Origin: Microbacterium marinilacus
Lineage (GTDB): Bacteria > Actinomycetota > Actinomycetes > Actinomycetales > Microbacteriaceae
Assembly: GCF_019753765.1 (NCBI RefSeq)
Contig: NZ_JAIJZW010000017.1
Coordinates: 1 to 39,286, forward strand
Reading direction: 5' to 3'
DNA length: 39,286 bases
The position numbers and the translations under genes were made by a program. The notes below the pieces were generated by a model. The model saw only the letters and a program-made list of their open reading frames with translations. It had not been told where the DNA came from and searched no databases. Shown piece by piece: positions 18,140-26,232 of the stretch; positions within the stretch are counted from its first letter, which is position 1, and every line of letters starts with the position of its first letter.

Positions 18140-21100
18140 CTAGATCCCCGCAGGCACAGCGCCGACGACCTGCGCCCCTCGGGCGATCGGTGCTCTTTCG
18201 GCGCCGGGCGCGTACTGGATACCCCATCGACGCTCAAGGAGGTCCGCGCGGTAGCGGGAGAACCTTCTTGGGTTGTCTTGCAGGAGTCCCTCGAGCACCG
18301 CGCGGGCTTCGTCCTCATGGTCGACAGCACCACGCAGGCTGATGACGTCGTGCAACATGCCCAGTTCCGCATCTCCCGCGGCACCAGCTCGTCGCAGAGC
18401 CGCGATGAACTCGACGCACGACACGCGCTTGATCGTCTCCCCGGCCGCTTCATCGAACCGGATGCTCTGCGGCCGGAAGAGGTGAAGGGCGTGACCCCAT
18501 GCTTCGGGGTCCTGGACCGCGGCGACGATCGAACGCGCGACGGTGTCGAGCGGGCTGTCATCGGAACGGATGTCCGCATCGGGCACCATCCCCAGGCGCC
18601 GGAAAGCGTTTATGAGCAGGGAGGTGAGGGCCGTGCGATTGGGCACGCTGTTATCGGCCGCCGGCATGACCTCTCCCAGGCGGAGCACCGTCACAGTGAG
18701 ATCGTCTGCAGCGGCGGCCAGGACGCGTTCGGCGGCCCACTTCGAGAGGCTGTACCCGCCGGTGGGCGGGGTGACCTCGGCGATATCCACGTCCTCGTGG
18801 ATGACCTCACCGGTGAGCAGGGCGTGATCGTGCAGCGCCCCGAGCGTGGATACGTAGTGCAGAGGGATGCCGCCGGCCTCGACGGCCAGTCGGATGAGCT
18901 CCGCAGTGCCGCGCACGTTCGGTTCGCGGTGCATCCGGTAGTCGTAGGCGAGGTTGACCATCGCTCCGACGTGGAGGATCACGTCGGACTCCTCGATCAG
19001 CCAGCCCCATCGCGAGGGCTCTAGCCCGAGCGCAGGTCGAGCGAGGTCACCGGGGATCGTCGTGACGCGCTCGGCAAACCCCGGCGCGGCCAGCTGTTGT
19101 CCCGACAGCGCGTCCCGGACTCGCCGTTCCGCGTCGGACGCGTCGGCGCCCCTGGCCATGCACACCACGTGAAGATCCGTGTCGAGCAGTAGCTGATGCA
19201 GGACACGGGCCCCGACGAAGCCGGTCGCGCCGGTGAGCAGCAGGGTCCCGACATTGTGGCGAGCTCTATGCGGCGACGGGCGGCGCTTCGATGCACCGGC
19301 GTAGGCGCGGAGATCAGCCTCGACGAGGGCCGTCACGTCGGGCTCCGCGGATCGCTCGCTGCGCCGTCGATGGATCAGCGTTCTCAGCTGCTCAGCGGTG
19401 GGGTGATCGACCATGTCACGCACACCGACATGAGCGCCGCACTCGTCCTCCAGGGCGAGAGCGGCGCCGACGACCTGCAAAGAGGTCGCGCCGGCGGCGA
19501 AGACGTCATCATCTGCGGCCAGGAACGGCATCCTGAGGGATCGCCGGAGGGCGGCCAGGATCGGATCGGACTTCTCGACGCCACCGTGTGTCGGCTGCTG
19601 CACGGCGAGTCGTGTCAGCGCAACACGGTCAGTCTTTCCTGCCGCAGTCAGCGGGAGCTCATCGACGACGAGACACCGCCGTGGCACGCTGCCCTTGGGC
19701 AGCTGTCGCCGCAGCAGGGCGAGCACCTTATCGCTCTTGACGTCGCCTGCGACGAAGATCAGGAGCTCCCGTGCTCCCTCCTCTTCACTCACGAGCGCGA
19801 CCGCCTGGCGCACCCCGACGTGGCCGAGTGCCACGGCCTCGATTTCGGCGGGCTCGATCCGCACACCGTCCAGCTTGATCTGGTGGTCGACCCTGCCGCT
19901 GAAGCGGAAACGCCCGGCGGTATCGATGCGGCCGAGGTCGCCCGTGCGATACATGCGTGTGACTGTCGTGCCGTCGTCGAGGACAACCCTCCAGGCCGGG
20001 GTGACGAACCGCGACGCGGTTCGCTCCGGCGCCCGGTGGTATCCGGCGCCCACGCACGCACCGCCGATCAGGATCTCGCCCGTCGCTCCCGGCGGCAGCG
20101 GACGACCGTCGACGTCTACGACGACCGCGACACAGTTGTCGATCGGCCGGCCCAGAGGGATCTCTTCGCCGTCGTCCTCGGTGACGTCGTGGAAGATCAT
20201 GCCGATCGACGCCTCGGTCGGACCATAGGCGTTGCTGACTCGGAGCCCGGGCAGCATCTCACGCAAGCGATGCGCGTCGCGGGGATCGATGCGATCGCCC
20301 CCGATGATCACGTGACGCAGCGATCGCAGACGCTCGGTCATCGCTGGGCGGCGTTCGATGAGGCGCAGCAGCGCGCCCAGCACCGCCGGAACGAAATCTA
20401 CGACCGTCACACCGTGGGTCTCGATGAGGTCGAGGAGGCTCGCCAGATCGAGGTTCTCCGTAACGGGGGGAACAACGGTGGCGCCCCCGCGTGTCAGCGG
20501 CCAGAACAGTTGCCAGAAAGCGGAATCGAAGACATGCCGCGTCGTCTGCAGCACGACGTCCACGCCGTCGCTCGCGGCGAACCAGCCGTCCATGAAAGAC
20601 AGTCGGTTCGCGAGCCCGCCGTGCAGGTTCACCGCACACTGCGGGGCGCCCGTGGTGCCCGAGGTGAAGACGCCGTACACGACGTCGTCGGCGGCGGGGA
20701 ACCGGATGTCTTCGGTGTCGGCGGGGCTGTCACCTGCGAGATCAACGACGAGGGCACGCTCGCGGTGAGCGGCAGGCACGTCCTGCGTATTGGAGGTGAG
20801 CACCACTGGCGCGTCGAGCCGGTCCAGTACCTCGGCTACCCGACTCTCGGGCCAGCGGGGGTCGACGGGCACATAGGCGGCGCCGGCCATCATGGTCGCC
20901 AACCAGGCGACGGGCAGAGCCGCTCCGTCTGCCACGAGCACCGGCAGCAGCGTTCCGCGGGAGGGCACCGTGTTCGCCAAGGACGACGCAAGCGACTCGG
21001 CCGCGGATAGAAGCTGGGCGTAGGTGAGGGTCGTGTCCGCTGCGTGCACGGCGACCGAGGTGGGAGACGTGCCCGCAGCCGTGACGATCCGCTCGACCAC

Positions 21101-21544
21101 TCCGCGGTATGTGCCGTGCTCGACCGCCGTGCCCGCGAGCGGACCCAGTACCTGCGTTCTCGTCTGCGCGGACATCGCCTCGGCGTCCTCCATGGCGCGC
21201 TCCGGGTGCGTGAGCGCCGCTGCCAGCAGTTCGCCGATCATCTCTGCGACGGCCGCCTTGGAGTGCTGCCACACGTCGCCGTTCGGGACGGCGACCTCGA
21301 CGCGAACGGTGTTCGGGCCTTCCGGGCACAGCCGGACTTCTGAGCCATCACTGCCCGACGCCAGCGCGAACGTCGCGCCCCGAGAATCGGAGTGCCTGAC
21401 CACCGGGTAGACCTCGCGGTCCAAGCGTCTTGCCGCCTCCCGCAATGCGCGACCGCCTGCATCGATCAGATCACTGCCCGACGCGGACGCCATCGATCGG
21501 CGATAGACGGCCACGGCAGCGCGGGACGAAGACGGAGTACTCAC
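18140..21544 (-). CDS. A-T-R synthetase (adenylation-carrier-thioester reductase)
   Basis: This chain of about 1134 residues runs as follows, numbered from GTG 21544. Residues 1-140 form a region whose last 40 residues resemble the end of a condensation domain. An adenylation domain covers about 145-645 (FTSGTTGAPQ, YGPTEASIG, YRTGDLGR). A carrier domain has GATSL with Ser688 in place of the usual GGDSL. A reductase domain covers about 765-1100 with NADPH motif GATGFVG (772-778) and catalytic Tyr931/Lys935 in YSLSK. My pocket reading is DSWDIGAIGK; Asp235 suggests an alpha-amino acid, and the D-x-G-A-I pattern recalls arginine pockets. The layout matches carboxylic-acid and aminoadipate reductases, releasing an aldehyde. 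TTG 21553 or ATG 21493 are other possible starts. The next gene, an AKR, could process the aldehyde. Confidence 0.92.
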   Translation of the reverse strand: MSTPSSSRAAVAVYRRSMASASGSDLIDAGGRALREAARRLDREVYPVVRHSDSRGATFALASGSDGSEVRLCPEGPNTVRVEVAVPNGDVWQHSKAAVAEMIGELLAAALTHPERAMEDAEAMSAQTRTQVLGPLAGTAVEHGTYRGVVERIVTAAGTSPTSVAVHAADTTLTYAQLLSAAESLASSLANTVPSRGTLLPVLVADGAALPVAWLATMMAGAAYVPVDPRWPESRVAEVLDRLDAPVVLTSNTQDVPAAHRERALVVDLAGDSPADTEDIRFPAADDVVYGVFTSGTTGAPQCAVNLHGGLANRLSFMDGWFAASDGVDVVLQTTRHVFDSAFWQLFWPLTRGGATVVPPVTENLDLASLLDLIETHGVTVVDFVPAVLGALLRLIERRPAMTERLRSLRHVIIGGDRIDPRDAHRLREMLPGLRVSNAYGPTEASIGMIFHDVTEDDGEEIPLGRPIDNCVAVVVDVDGRPLPPGATGEILIGGACVGAGYHRAPERTASRFVTPAWRVVLDDGTTVTRMYRTGDLGRIDTAGRFRFSGRVDHQIKLDGVRIEPAEIEAVALGHVGVRQAVALVSEEEGARELLIFVAGDVKSDKVLALLRRQLPKGSVPRRCLVVDELPLTAAGKTDRVALTRLAVQQPTHGGVEKSDPILAALRRSLRMPFLAADDDVFAAGATSLQVVGAALALEDECGAHVGVRDMVDHPTAEQLRTLIHRRRSERSAEPDVTALVEADLRAYAGASKRRPSPHRARHNVGTLLLTGATGFVGARVLHQLLLDTDLHVVCMARGADASDAERRVRDALSGQQLAAPGFAERVTTIPGDLARPALGLEPSRWGWLIEESDVILHVGAMVNLAYDYRMHREPNVRGTAELIRLAVEAGGIPLHYVSTLGALHDHALLTGEVIHEDVDIAEVTPPTGGYSLSKWAAERVLAAAADDLTVTVLRLGEVMPAADNSVPNRTALTSLLINAFRRLGMVPDADIRSDDSPLDTVARSIVAAVQDPEAWGHALHLFRPQSIRFDEAAGETIKRVSCVEFIAALRRAGAAGDAELGMLHDVISLRGAVDHEDEARAVLEGLLQDNPRRFSRYRADLLERRWGIQYAPGAERAPIARGAQVVGAVPAGI

Positions 21545-21563
21545 GAGGAGCAAGGATCACCAG

Positions 21564-21593
21564 AACCCGGTATCAGGTTCGTGTCACCGGGTT
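21564..21593. promoter_or_regulatory. Inverted repeat over the synthetase promoter
   Basis: AACCCGGT (21564-21571) and ACCGGGTT (21586-21593) form perfect 8-bp arms separated by 14 bases, in the region between the divergent synthetase and acyltransferase genes. On the minus strand, GTTCAA (21595-21590) and GATACC (21573-21568) are spaced by 17 bases and could be -35 and -10 boxes, so the repeat would cover the promoter. Operator function is inferred; no cluster regulator gene is present. Confidence 0.4.
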
Positions 21594-21603
21594 GAACGCA
21601 CCA

Positions 21604-21613
21604 TGAACGTTCA
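21604..21613. promoter_or_regulatory. Palindrome TGAACGTTCA in the divergent promoter
   Basis: TGAACGTTCA is a perfect 10-bp palindrome. Its half GTTCAC recurs in the next repeat (21634-21649), suggesting that one regulator recognises GTTCAC/GTGAAC-type half sites. The repeats are the reason to place the acyltransferase start downstream (GTG 21660) and not at the unsupported ATG at 21603. Confidence 0.35.
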
Positions 21614-21633
21614 CCGTGTCCGTCGGATTCCCG

Positions 21634-21649
21634 TTCACGGCACCGTGAA
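21634..21649. promoter_or_regulatory. Palindrome TTCACGG-CA-CCGTGAA upstream of the acyltransferase
   Basis: This is a perfect inverted repeat with 7-bp arms around a 2-bp centre, 10 bases before the GTG at 21660 chosen as acyltransferase start. TetR and GntR family dimers bind sites of this size. A bound protein here would control the plus-strand arm. Confidence 0.4.
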
Positions 21650-21659
21650 GATCGAGCAG

Positions 21660-22526
21660 GTGAGCAATGATCCCTCCCCCGTCCGCATGGACGCTCGACG
21701 AAGCGCACAGCGCGCCGCGGAACGCGCAGACGTCACTGTCCGCAGTCTGACCTCCCTCGCCGACTGCTCGGCCTGCGAGCAGCTTCTCGCGGAGGTCTGG
21801 CGCACCCCGCAGGACAGCCCGCCCCTGAGCGCGGACGTGATCCGAGCGATGTCGGACGGCGGCAGCTACGCCGCGGGAGCGTTCGAGGGGGAAGGCGGCG
21901 CCGAGCACCTCGTCGGGGCCTGCCTGGCATGGTGGAGCGCTCCTCAGCGGGCCGAGCTGCACAGCCACATCGCCGGCATTCGTGGGTCGCATCACGGCCG
22001 CGCCGTTGGTTACGCCCTCAAGCTCGATCAGCGCGCGCACGCGCTGGAGCGCGGTGTATCGAGCGTCACCTGGACTTTCGACCCGTTGATCGCGCGCAAC
22101 GCGCACTTCAATATCCGCAAGCTCGGTGCGACCGCGAGCAGCTATCTCGTCGACCATTACGGTAGGCTTCCCGACGGCGTGAACGGCGACGACGAGTCCG
22201 ACCGGCTTCTTGCCCGATGGGATCTCGCCGATGAGCGCACGGTCGCCGCCTGCGATCAGGGGCGTCCTCAGACCCGCTGGGGCATTCCACGACCGATGCT
22301 GGACATCGATGATGACAGGCCGGTGCTCCGCGGGGGCGGGGGTCCCATCGTTCTGGTCTGCGTGCCCCGCGACATCGAACATCTGCGCCGAGAGAACCCC
22401 AATGTCGCTAGAGACTGGCGCCGCGCGGTGCGCGATGTCCTGGGCGGGCTGATCGACGGCGGGGCGCATCTGGTCGACTTCGATCGTCGCCTGGGTGGTT
22501 ACGTGCTGGAAACGGCAGCAGCCTGA
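21660..22526 (+). CDS. GNAT acyltransferase partner of N-acylamino acid racemase
   Basis: This GNAT-fold protein of about 288 residues belongs to the predicted acetyltransferase group (COG3375-like) that accompanies NSAR/OSBS enzymes. The core segment HSHIAGIRGSHHGRAVGYALK and the stretch TWTFDPLIARNAHFNIRKLGA are typical of it. Characterised partners of NSAR transfer succinyl to the amino group of D-amino acids. Its TGA shares a base with the ATG of the racemase gene (TGATG), so the two are translationally coupled. GTG at 21660 is chosen because palindromes lie directly upstream; ATG at 21603 or 21687 are alternatives. It could N-acylate a cluster amino acid or the peptide product; which one is unknown. 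Confidence 0.85.
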   Translation: MSNDPSPVRMDARRSAQRAAERADVTVRSLTSLADCSACEQLLAEVWRTPQDSPPLSADVIRAMSDGGSYAAGAFEGEGGAEHLVGACLAWWSAPQRAELHSHIAGIRGSHHGRAVGYALKLDQRAHALERGVSSVTWTFDPLIARNAHFNIRKLGATASSYLVDHYGRLPDGVNGDDESDRLLARWDLADERTVAACDQGRPQTRWGIPRPMLDIDDDRPVLRGGGGPIVLVCVPRDIEHLRRENPNVARDWRRAVRDVLGGLIDGGAHLVDFDRRLGGYVLETAAA

Positions 22527-23638
22527 TGCGAGTCGAGAGAGTCGCCCTGCATCGGATCAGCCTCCCCCTCGTGGCACCTTTCCGCACCTCGCTTGGCGTC
22601 GAGCACGAGCGCACGGCTCTCCTCGTCCAGGTGACGTCCGACGAGGCTGAGGGCTGGGGGGAATGCGTCGCGGGCGCGGACGCAAGCTACTCATCGGAGT
22701 ACGTGGAATCCGCGGAAGATGTCCTGCGTCGCCATCTGGTGCCTCGGCTCCTCGCCGCCGAGCATGTCACCGCGCACACTCTTGCGTCGCTCTGGTCCGG
22801 GGTCAAGGGTCATCTGATGGCCAAGGCGGCGCTCGAGGGTGCCGTGCTGGATGCGGAACTGCGCACTCACAGCCTGTCCCTCGCTTCCTCTCTCGGTGCT
22901 GTCTCCCGTCGCGTACCGAGCGGTGTCTCCGTGGGGATCATGGACTCCGTGCCCGAGCTGCTGGATGTCGTCGCGCAGTATCTGGCTGCCGGCTATCAGC
23001 GCATCAAGCTGAAGATCGAGCCAGGATGGGACCTCGCCCCCGTCCGCGCGGTGCGTGAACGTTTCGGTGACGACCTTCTCCTTCAAGTCGACGCGAACAC
23101 GGCGTACACCCAGGGAGACGCCCGCCATCTCGCCCGCCTGGATGCGTTCGACCTCCTTCTGATCGAGCAACCACTCGACGAAGACGATCTGCGAGGGCAT
23201 GCCCACCTCGCTCGGTCGCTGAAGACACCCATCTGCCTCGATGAGTCGATCGTCTCGGCTCGCTCCGCCTTCGACGCCATCTCGATGGGGGCCTGCGAGA
23301 TCATCAACATCAAGCCCGGACGCGTCGGCGGTTACTTGGAAGCGCGGCGCATCCACGACGTGTGCGCTGCCGCGGGAGTGCCGGTGTGGTGCGGCGGGAT
23401 GTTAGAGACCGGCATCGGCCGCGCCGGGAACGTCGCCCTCTCTGCACTTCCTGGCTTCACGCTGCCAGGCGATGTGTCGGCATCTGACCGTTACTACGCC
23501 ACAGACATCACCGATCCTTTCGTCCTCGATGACGGGTATCTGGACGTCCCTCAGGGCGCGGGGCTTGGGGTTGCTCCTGTGCCCGACGTACTTGCCAGCG
23601 TCACCACGCACGTGCAAGAGCTCAATCGGCGTGGCTGA
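22526..23638 (+). CDS. N-acylamino acid racemase / o-succinylbenzoate synthase family (NSAR/OSBS)
   Basis: This 370-residue enolase-superfamily enzyme is close in sequence to the Amycolatopsis NSAR/OSBS as I remember it. Conserved residues are present: KLK with Lys161/Lys163 (catalytic bases), Asp189 (QVDANTAY), Glu214 (LLIEQPL), Asp239 (ICLDES) for Mg binding, and Lys263 (NIKPGRVGG). The family racemises N-succinyl or N-acetyl amino acids, and some members make o-succinylbenzoate for menaquinone. The neighbouring GNAT and lack of men genes favour racemisation. In known pathways a deacylase completes the conversion, but none is in the window. The pair is divergent from the synthetase operon, with which it probably shares control. 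Confidence 0.93.
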   Translation: MRVERVALHRISLPLVAPFRTSLGVEHERTALLVQVTSDEAEGWGECVAGADASYSSEYVESAEDVLRRHLVPRLLAAEHVTAHTLASLWSGVKGHLMAKAALEGAVLDAELRTHSLSLASSLGAVSRRVPSGVSVGIMDSVPELLDVVAQYLAAGYQRIKLKIEPGWDLAPVRAVRERFGDDLLLQVDANTAYTQGDARHLARLDAFDLLLIEQPLDEDDLRGHAHLARSLKTPICLDESIVSARSAFDAISMGACEIINIKPGRVGGYLEARRIHDVCAAAGVPVWCGGMLETGIGRAGNVALSALPGFTLPGDVSASDRYYATDITDPFVLDDGYLDVPQGAGLGVAPVPDVLASVTTHVQELNRRG

Positions 23639-23967
23639 CGGCGCTCCTTGCGTCGACTGTGCGCCAGTCGTGACAGAGCAGTCAATCGTCCGTCCTCATC
23701 TGACACCGTCGACTCTTTGACAACTGGGGTCTAAGAAAAGGACTCCTGGGTTGACGTCTCGGCTGACGCGGTGCTGCTGCAGGCGCACGGCGCTCGCAGT
23801 CCCGACGGCGCGGCAGGCGTGCTGCGTGACGTGAGGCACAAAGGTGCGCCACGCGCGAGCCGTGGCAGCCGGAAGTACGTGTTCGACGGTGGTGACGCCG
23901 TCGGTGAGCCGCCCCTGGATCGCGTGGCGACTTCGGACCGAACTTCCCGTCACGGTCGTGTGGCTGC
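23639..23967. other. Gap after the racemase, no intact gene
   Basis: These 329 bases lie between converging genes. On the minus strand, just after the winged-helix gene, the peptide DEQPHDRDGKFGPKSPRDP looks natural but its frame then turns Arg/Pro-rich. A different frame (23696-23971) gives a more ordinary 91-residue peptide of unknown family. This could be the frameshifted remnant of a gene downstream of the winged-helix gene, but neither frame can be identified. Confidence 0.3.
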
Positions 23968-24696
23968 TCATCGGTGACGGTCAGCTCCCGGTTCCGCGAG
24001 CCAGTTGTCAACGAGAGCTCTCTGTCGGTCGGTCACGCCGCGGCGCGAGAGCGCACGGCGTAGGTCATCGCTCCCGATGTGCTCCAACACCCATGCCCAG
24101 GCTCCCACGTCATCAGCGTCGAGCAACCGCCCAGCGATGTATTCGCCATCCTGCGTAGCACTGAGGCGCACAGGCTTCGCGTTCCAGAACAGATGATGGA
24201 ACCTTCGCGGTACGGCATCGCTCGCGTCCGTCTGCTCCCGCTCGGGCAGAGTCACTCTCCGCACCGCACGCACCAGCGACCCATCCCACGCGCGTTGGCG
24301 TGCGCGCCACCTGTCCATGCTGCGCACTCGACCCCGAGCCACTTTCTCCGCGTTGTGTGAAACAAGCCCGAGTGCAAGCAGTCGCTGGAGCGCAGCGGAC
24401 GCCGTGGTCGGGCTGACTCCCGCGAGAGCGGCCACTTCACGCGCGCTGTCTCTTCCGAGCGGCGAACGCGCGAGAGCAGCCAGCACAAGCATCTCCGCCC
24501 GGGTGTGACCGAGAGGTTTCTCCGGCGTGGCACCACGCCGACGCACCTCCGCAGCCAGAACGGAAGGAGGTACGGTTCGAGACTTCCCCCGCCCACAGGA
24601 GGGGACGCTGGCTGAGTCGAGCATGCGATGGACTGCGGTGAGCGACATGCCGAGAACGTCAGCTACTTCGGGAGCGGTCAAAGACGCCCTGTCCAT
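23968..24696 (-). CDS. Winged-helix protein, AbiEi/DUF6922-like
   Basis: This 242-residue protein begins with an excisionase/MerR-like helix-turn-helix (LTAPEVADVLGMSLTAVHRML). A winged helix follows around residues 65-115 (SAREVAALAGVSPTTASAALQRLLALGLV). The C-terminal segment from about 165 (HLFWNAKPVRLSATQDGEYIAGRLL) resembles the DUF6922 domain found in proteins next to AbiEii-type nucleotidyltransferase toxins, where they act as antitoxins and repressors. No nucleotidyltransferase follows here. A TAAAAT box ends 6 bases before the ATG and no Shine-Dalgarno sequence is visible, so a leaderless transcript is plausible. The family call is from memory and moderate in confidence. Confidence 0.7.
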   Translation of the reverse strand: MDRASLTAPEVADVLGMSLTAVHRMLDSASVPSCGRGKSRTVPPSVLAAEVRRRGATPEKPLGHTRAEMLVLAALARSPLGRDSAREVAALAGVSPTTASAALQRLLALGLVSHNAEKVARGRVRSMDRWRARQRAWDGSLVRAVRRVTLPEREQTDASDAVPRRFHHLFWNAKPVRLSATQDGEYIAGRLLDADDVGAWAWVLEHIGSDDLRRALSRRGVTDRQRALVDNWLAEPGADRHR

Positions 24697-24704
24697 TTTG
24701 ATAT

Positions 24705-24710
24705 TTTACT
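24705..24710 (-). promoter_or_regulatory. Likely -10 box for a leaderless transcript
   Basis: On the minus strand the sequence reads TAAAAT-ATCAAA-ATG. The hexamer sits where transcription would begin at or very near the A of the start codon at 24696. This A/T-rich patch stands out in GC-rich DNA, and no ribosome binding site is present. The -35 region is not clear. Confidence 0.4.
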
Positions 24711-24981
24711 GCACCGTTGCGTTGACCTGCAGGAGTCGGGGCCATGCCTGGCTCCGCGATCACGGGCCCCAATCGAGGATCGCCGACAGGTGGATGTCCA
24801 GCATCGTCTCCGTTGACACCGGCGGCGAACAGGCGGGAGGGGTGTGCTCCGCTCCGGACGCCTTCAGAAGGACGAGAACAGAAGCTGTATCGACATGCCG
24901 CTGCGCGGCTCCATACTGTTGCCGGGTCGCACGAAGCATGCCCGAGGAACGGATTCGCCGGTGGCGAGATCGGAGGGCGCT

Positions 24982-25809
24982 GTGAGCTCGAAGGACGCAC
25001 CGTGCCGCATGTGCGGTGCAATGGGACGAACTCGCGAACACCTCCTGCCAGATCACTGGCGCAATGAGTTCAAGACAGAGAACTTCTACGACTACGAGTC
25101 ACGGGGACCCGCTGGCCTACGACAGCGCTCCAGGTACGGAACCGCGTTCGACGAACGCGTGTGGGTAGTGTGCGCGAAGTGCAACAACGGTTGGATGCAG
25201 GACATCGACCGCGAAGCGAAGACCGTGATCTTCCCGCTGGCCAGGGACCGGCCGATCGCTTTGAGCCTCGAGGCTCAGACGCTTCTGACGAAGTGGGCGG
25301 TGAAGACCACCCTCATCCGCACCGCCTTCGACGAGAAGCAGCCCGGCTTCATCGCTCCACCCGGAGTGTGGAGCGCCTTCTACCGAAACAGGGACGCGTT
25401 CGCCCCCGGCACCGTGCAGCTCGGCATGGTAAACAAGCAGCAGTGGCTTGCCAGCAACTCGCCGCTCGGCCTCGCGTTCGGAGCAAATAAGCGCAGCGGC
25501 ATCACCGGCCGTGTGGGCATCACCGGCCGTGTGAACGTGGGCTCTTTTCAGATCGGTCATCTGTTCATCCAGGCCGCTGTGTACGATCCCGAGGTGCTCC
25601 CCGCCGAGGCAGCTCGAGAAGTGCTCGCGTCCGTCCGCGCCGCATATCCTGGCCGGCTGATCGCCCTGCCGGCTGGAGGCAAAGTGGTGCCGCCCGCTCC
25701 CATGAGCCACAACGAAGCGCGAGAGTTGCGCGAAGTTCCCACCATCGTCGGGAACGCGCCGCCTCTCGGCGGACACGTCGGCCCGAACGCATTCGGCATC
25801 ATCTCGTGA
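24982..25809 (+). CDS. HNH-type zinc-binding protein, putative nuclease
   Basis: This 275-residue protein has an N-terminal zinc-knuckle layout: CRMC (Cys8, Cys11), then TREHLLPDHW with His20, then CAKCNNGWM (Cys64, Cys67, Asn68-Trp71). The spacing matches a family of small HNH-like proteins with a conserved CxxCNNGWM motif; DNA cleavage is plausible but unproven. The rest has no recognised domain. GTG at 24982 is chosen because GGAGGG lies 7 bases upstream. An 18-bp sequence is exactly duplicated in tandem at 25498-25533, doubling GITGRV in frame. The gene is divergent from the winged-helix protein. Together they may be a defence or mobile remnant. Confidence 0.7.
   Translation: MSSKDAPCRMCGAMGRTREHLLPDHWRNEFKTENFYDYESRGPAGLRQRSRYGTAFDERVWVVCAKCNNGWMQDIDREAKTVIFPLARDRPIALSLEAQTLLTKWAVKTTLIRTAFDEKQPGFIAPPGVWSAFYRNRDAFAPGTVQLGMVNKQQWLASNSPLGLAFGANKRSGITGRVGITGRVNVGSFQIGHLFIQAAVYDPEVLPAEAAREVLASVRAAYPGRLIALPAGGKVVPPAPMSHNEARELREVPTIVGNAPPLGGHVGPNAFGIIS
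25498..25533 (+). repeat. 18-bp exact tandem duplication inside the HNH gene
   Basis: GGCATCACCGGCCGTGTG occurs twice in direct succession (25498-25515 and 25516-25533). It encodes GITGRV twice and keeps the frame, as expected from replication slippage. Homologues should show whether one copy is ancestral. Confidence 0.9.
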
Positions 25810-26232
25810 CGCCCACGCGAACAGCAGCGGCCATCCTGCCCAGAATGTCAGTGCTGCTCACACAGCGCGGCCGCCGGACAGCCCGATGTCGGGTCGCCCA
25901 TCCCCTCGATGCACGGACCGACCGGACCAGTCGATCACAAACCTTCGAGAGTCGATCGGTCGCGGTTCCTTGGGACGTTGGGGCTCTGGTCGAGAAAGGC
26001 CGGCGATCGGATGCGCGTGCTCATGCCGGAACGCAGCTGCCGGGTCCGTGACACGCCGCACCGGCACCTGACGTGCGTTCTCGCACCACTCGTTCGCCGG
26101 CTCGAACCGCGCTGCAGGCTCACCCGGTGAGTTCGACAACGGGGGTCTTCCCTGGCTATCCTCGCCAACAGCCTTCGGGGCCTCGGGCCGCGTTGCGAGA
26201 TGACCCTTCCGACGAAGCGAAGTGAAAATACT
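25810..26232. other. Intergenic stretch upstream of the osmoprotectant operon
   Basis: About 420 bases carry no gene I can support. Frames on both strands are Arg/Pro-rich and end in arbitrary places. The promoter of the downstream ABC operon should be here; no clear -35/-10 boxes or osmotic control element was recognised. Confidence 0.4.

Noticed and set aside
9447..23638. Siderophore biosynthesis as the role of the peptide cluster.
   Set aside because: The PPTase and exporter resemble EntD and EntS types. However, no catechol or hydroxamate genes, siderophore uptake genes or iron-box-like site are visible, and an ornithine hydroxylase is absent.
22526..23638. Menaquinone o-succinylbenzoate synthase as the role of the racemase-like gene.
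   Set aside because: No other men gene is nearby, and coupling to a GNAT is the mark of the NSAR pathway. The family is promiscuous, so OSBS activity is not excluded.
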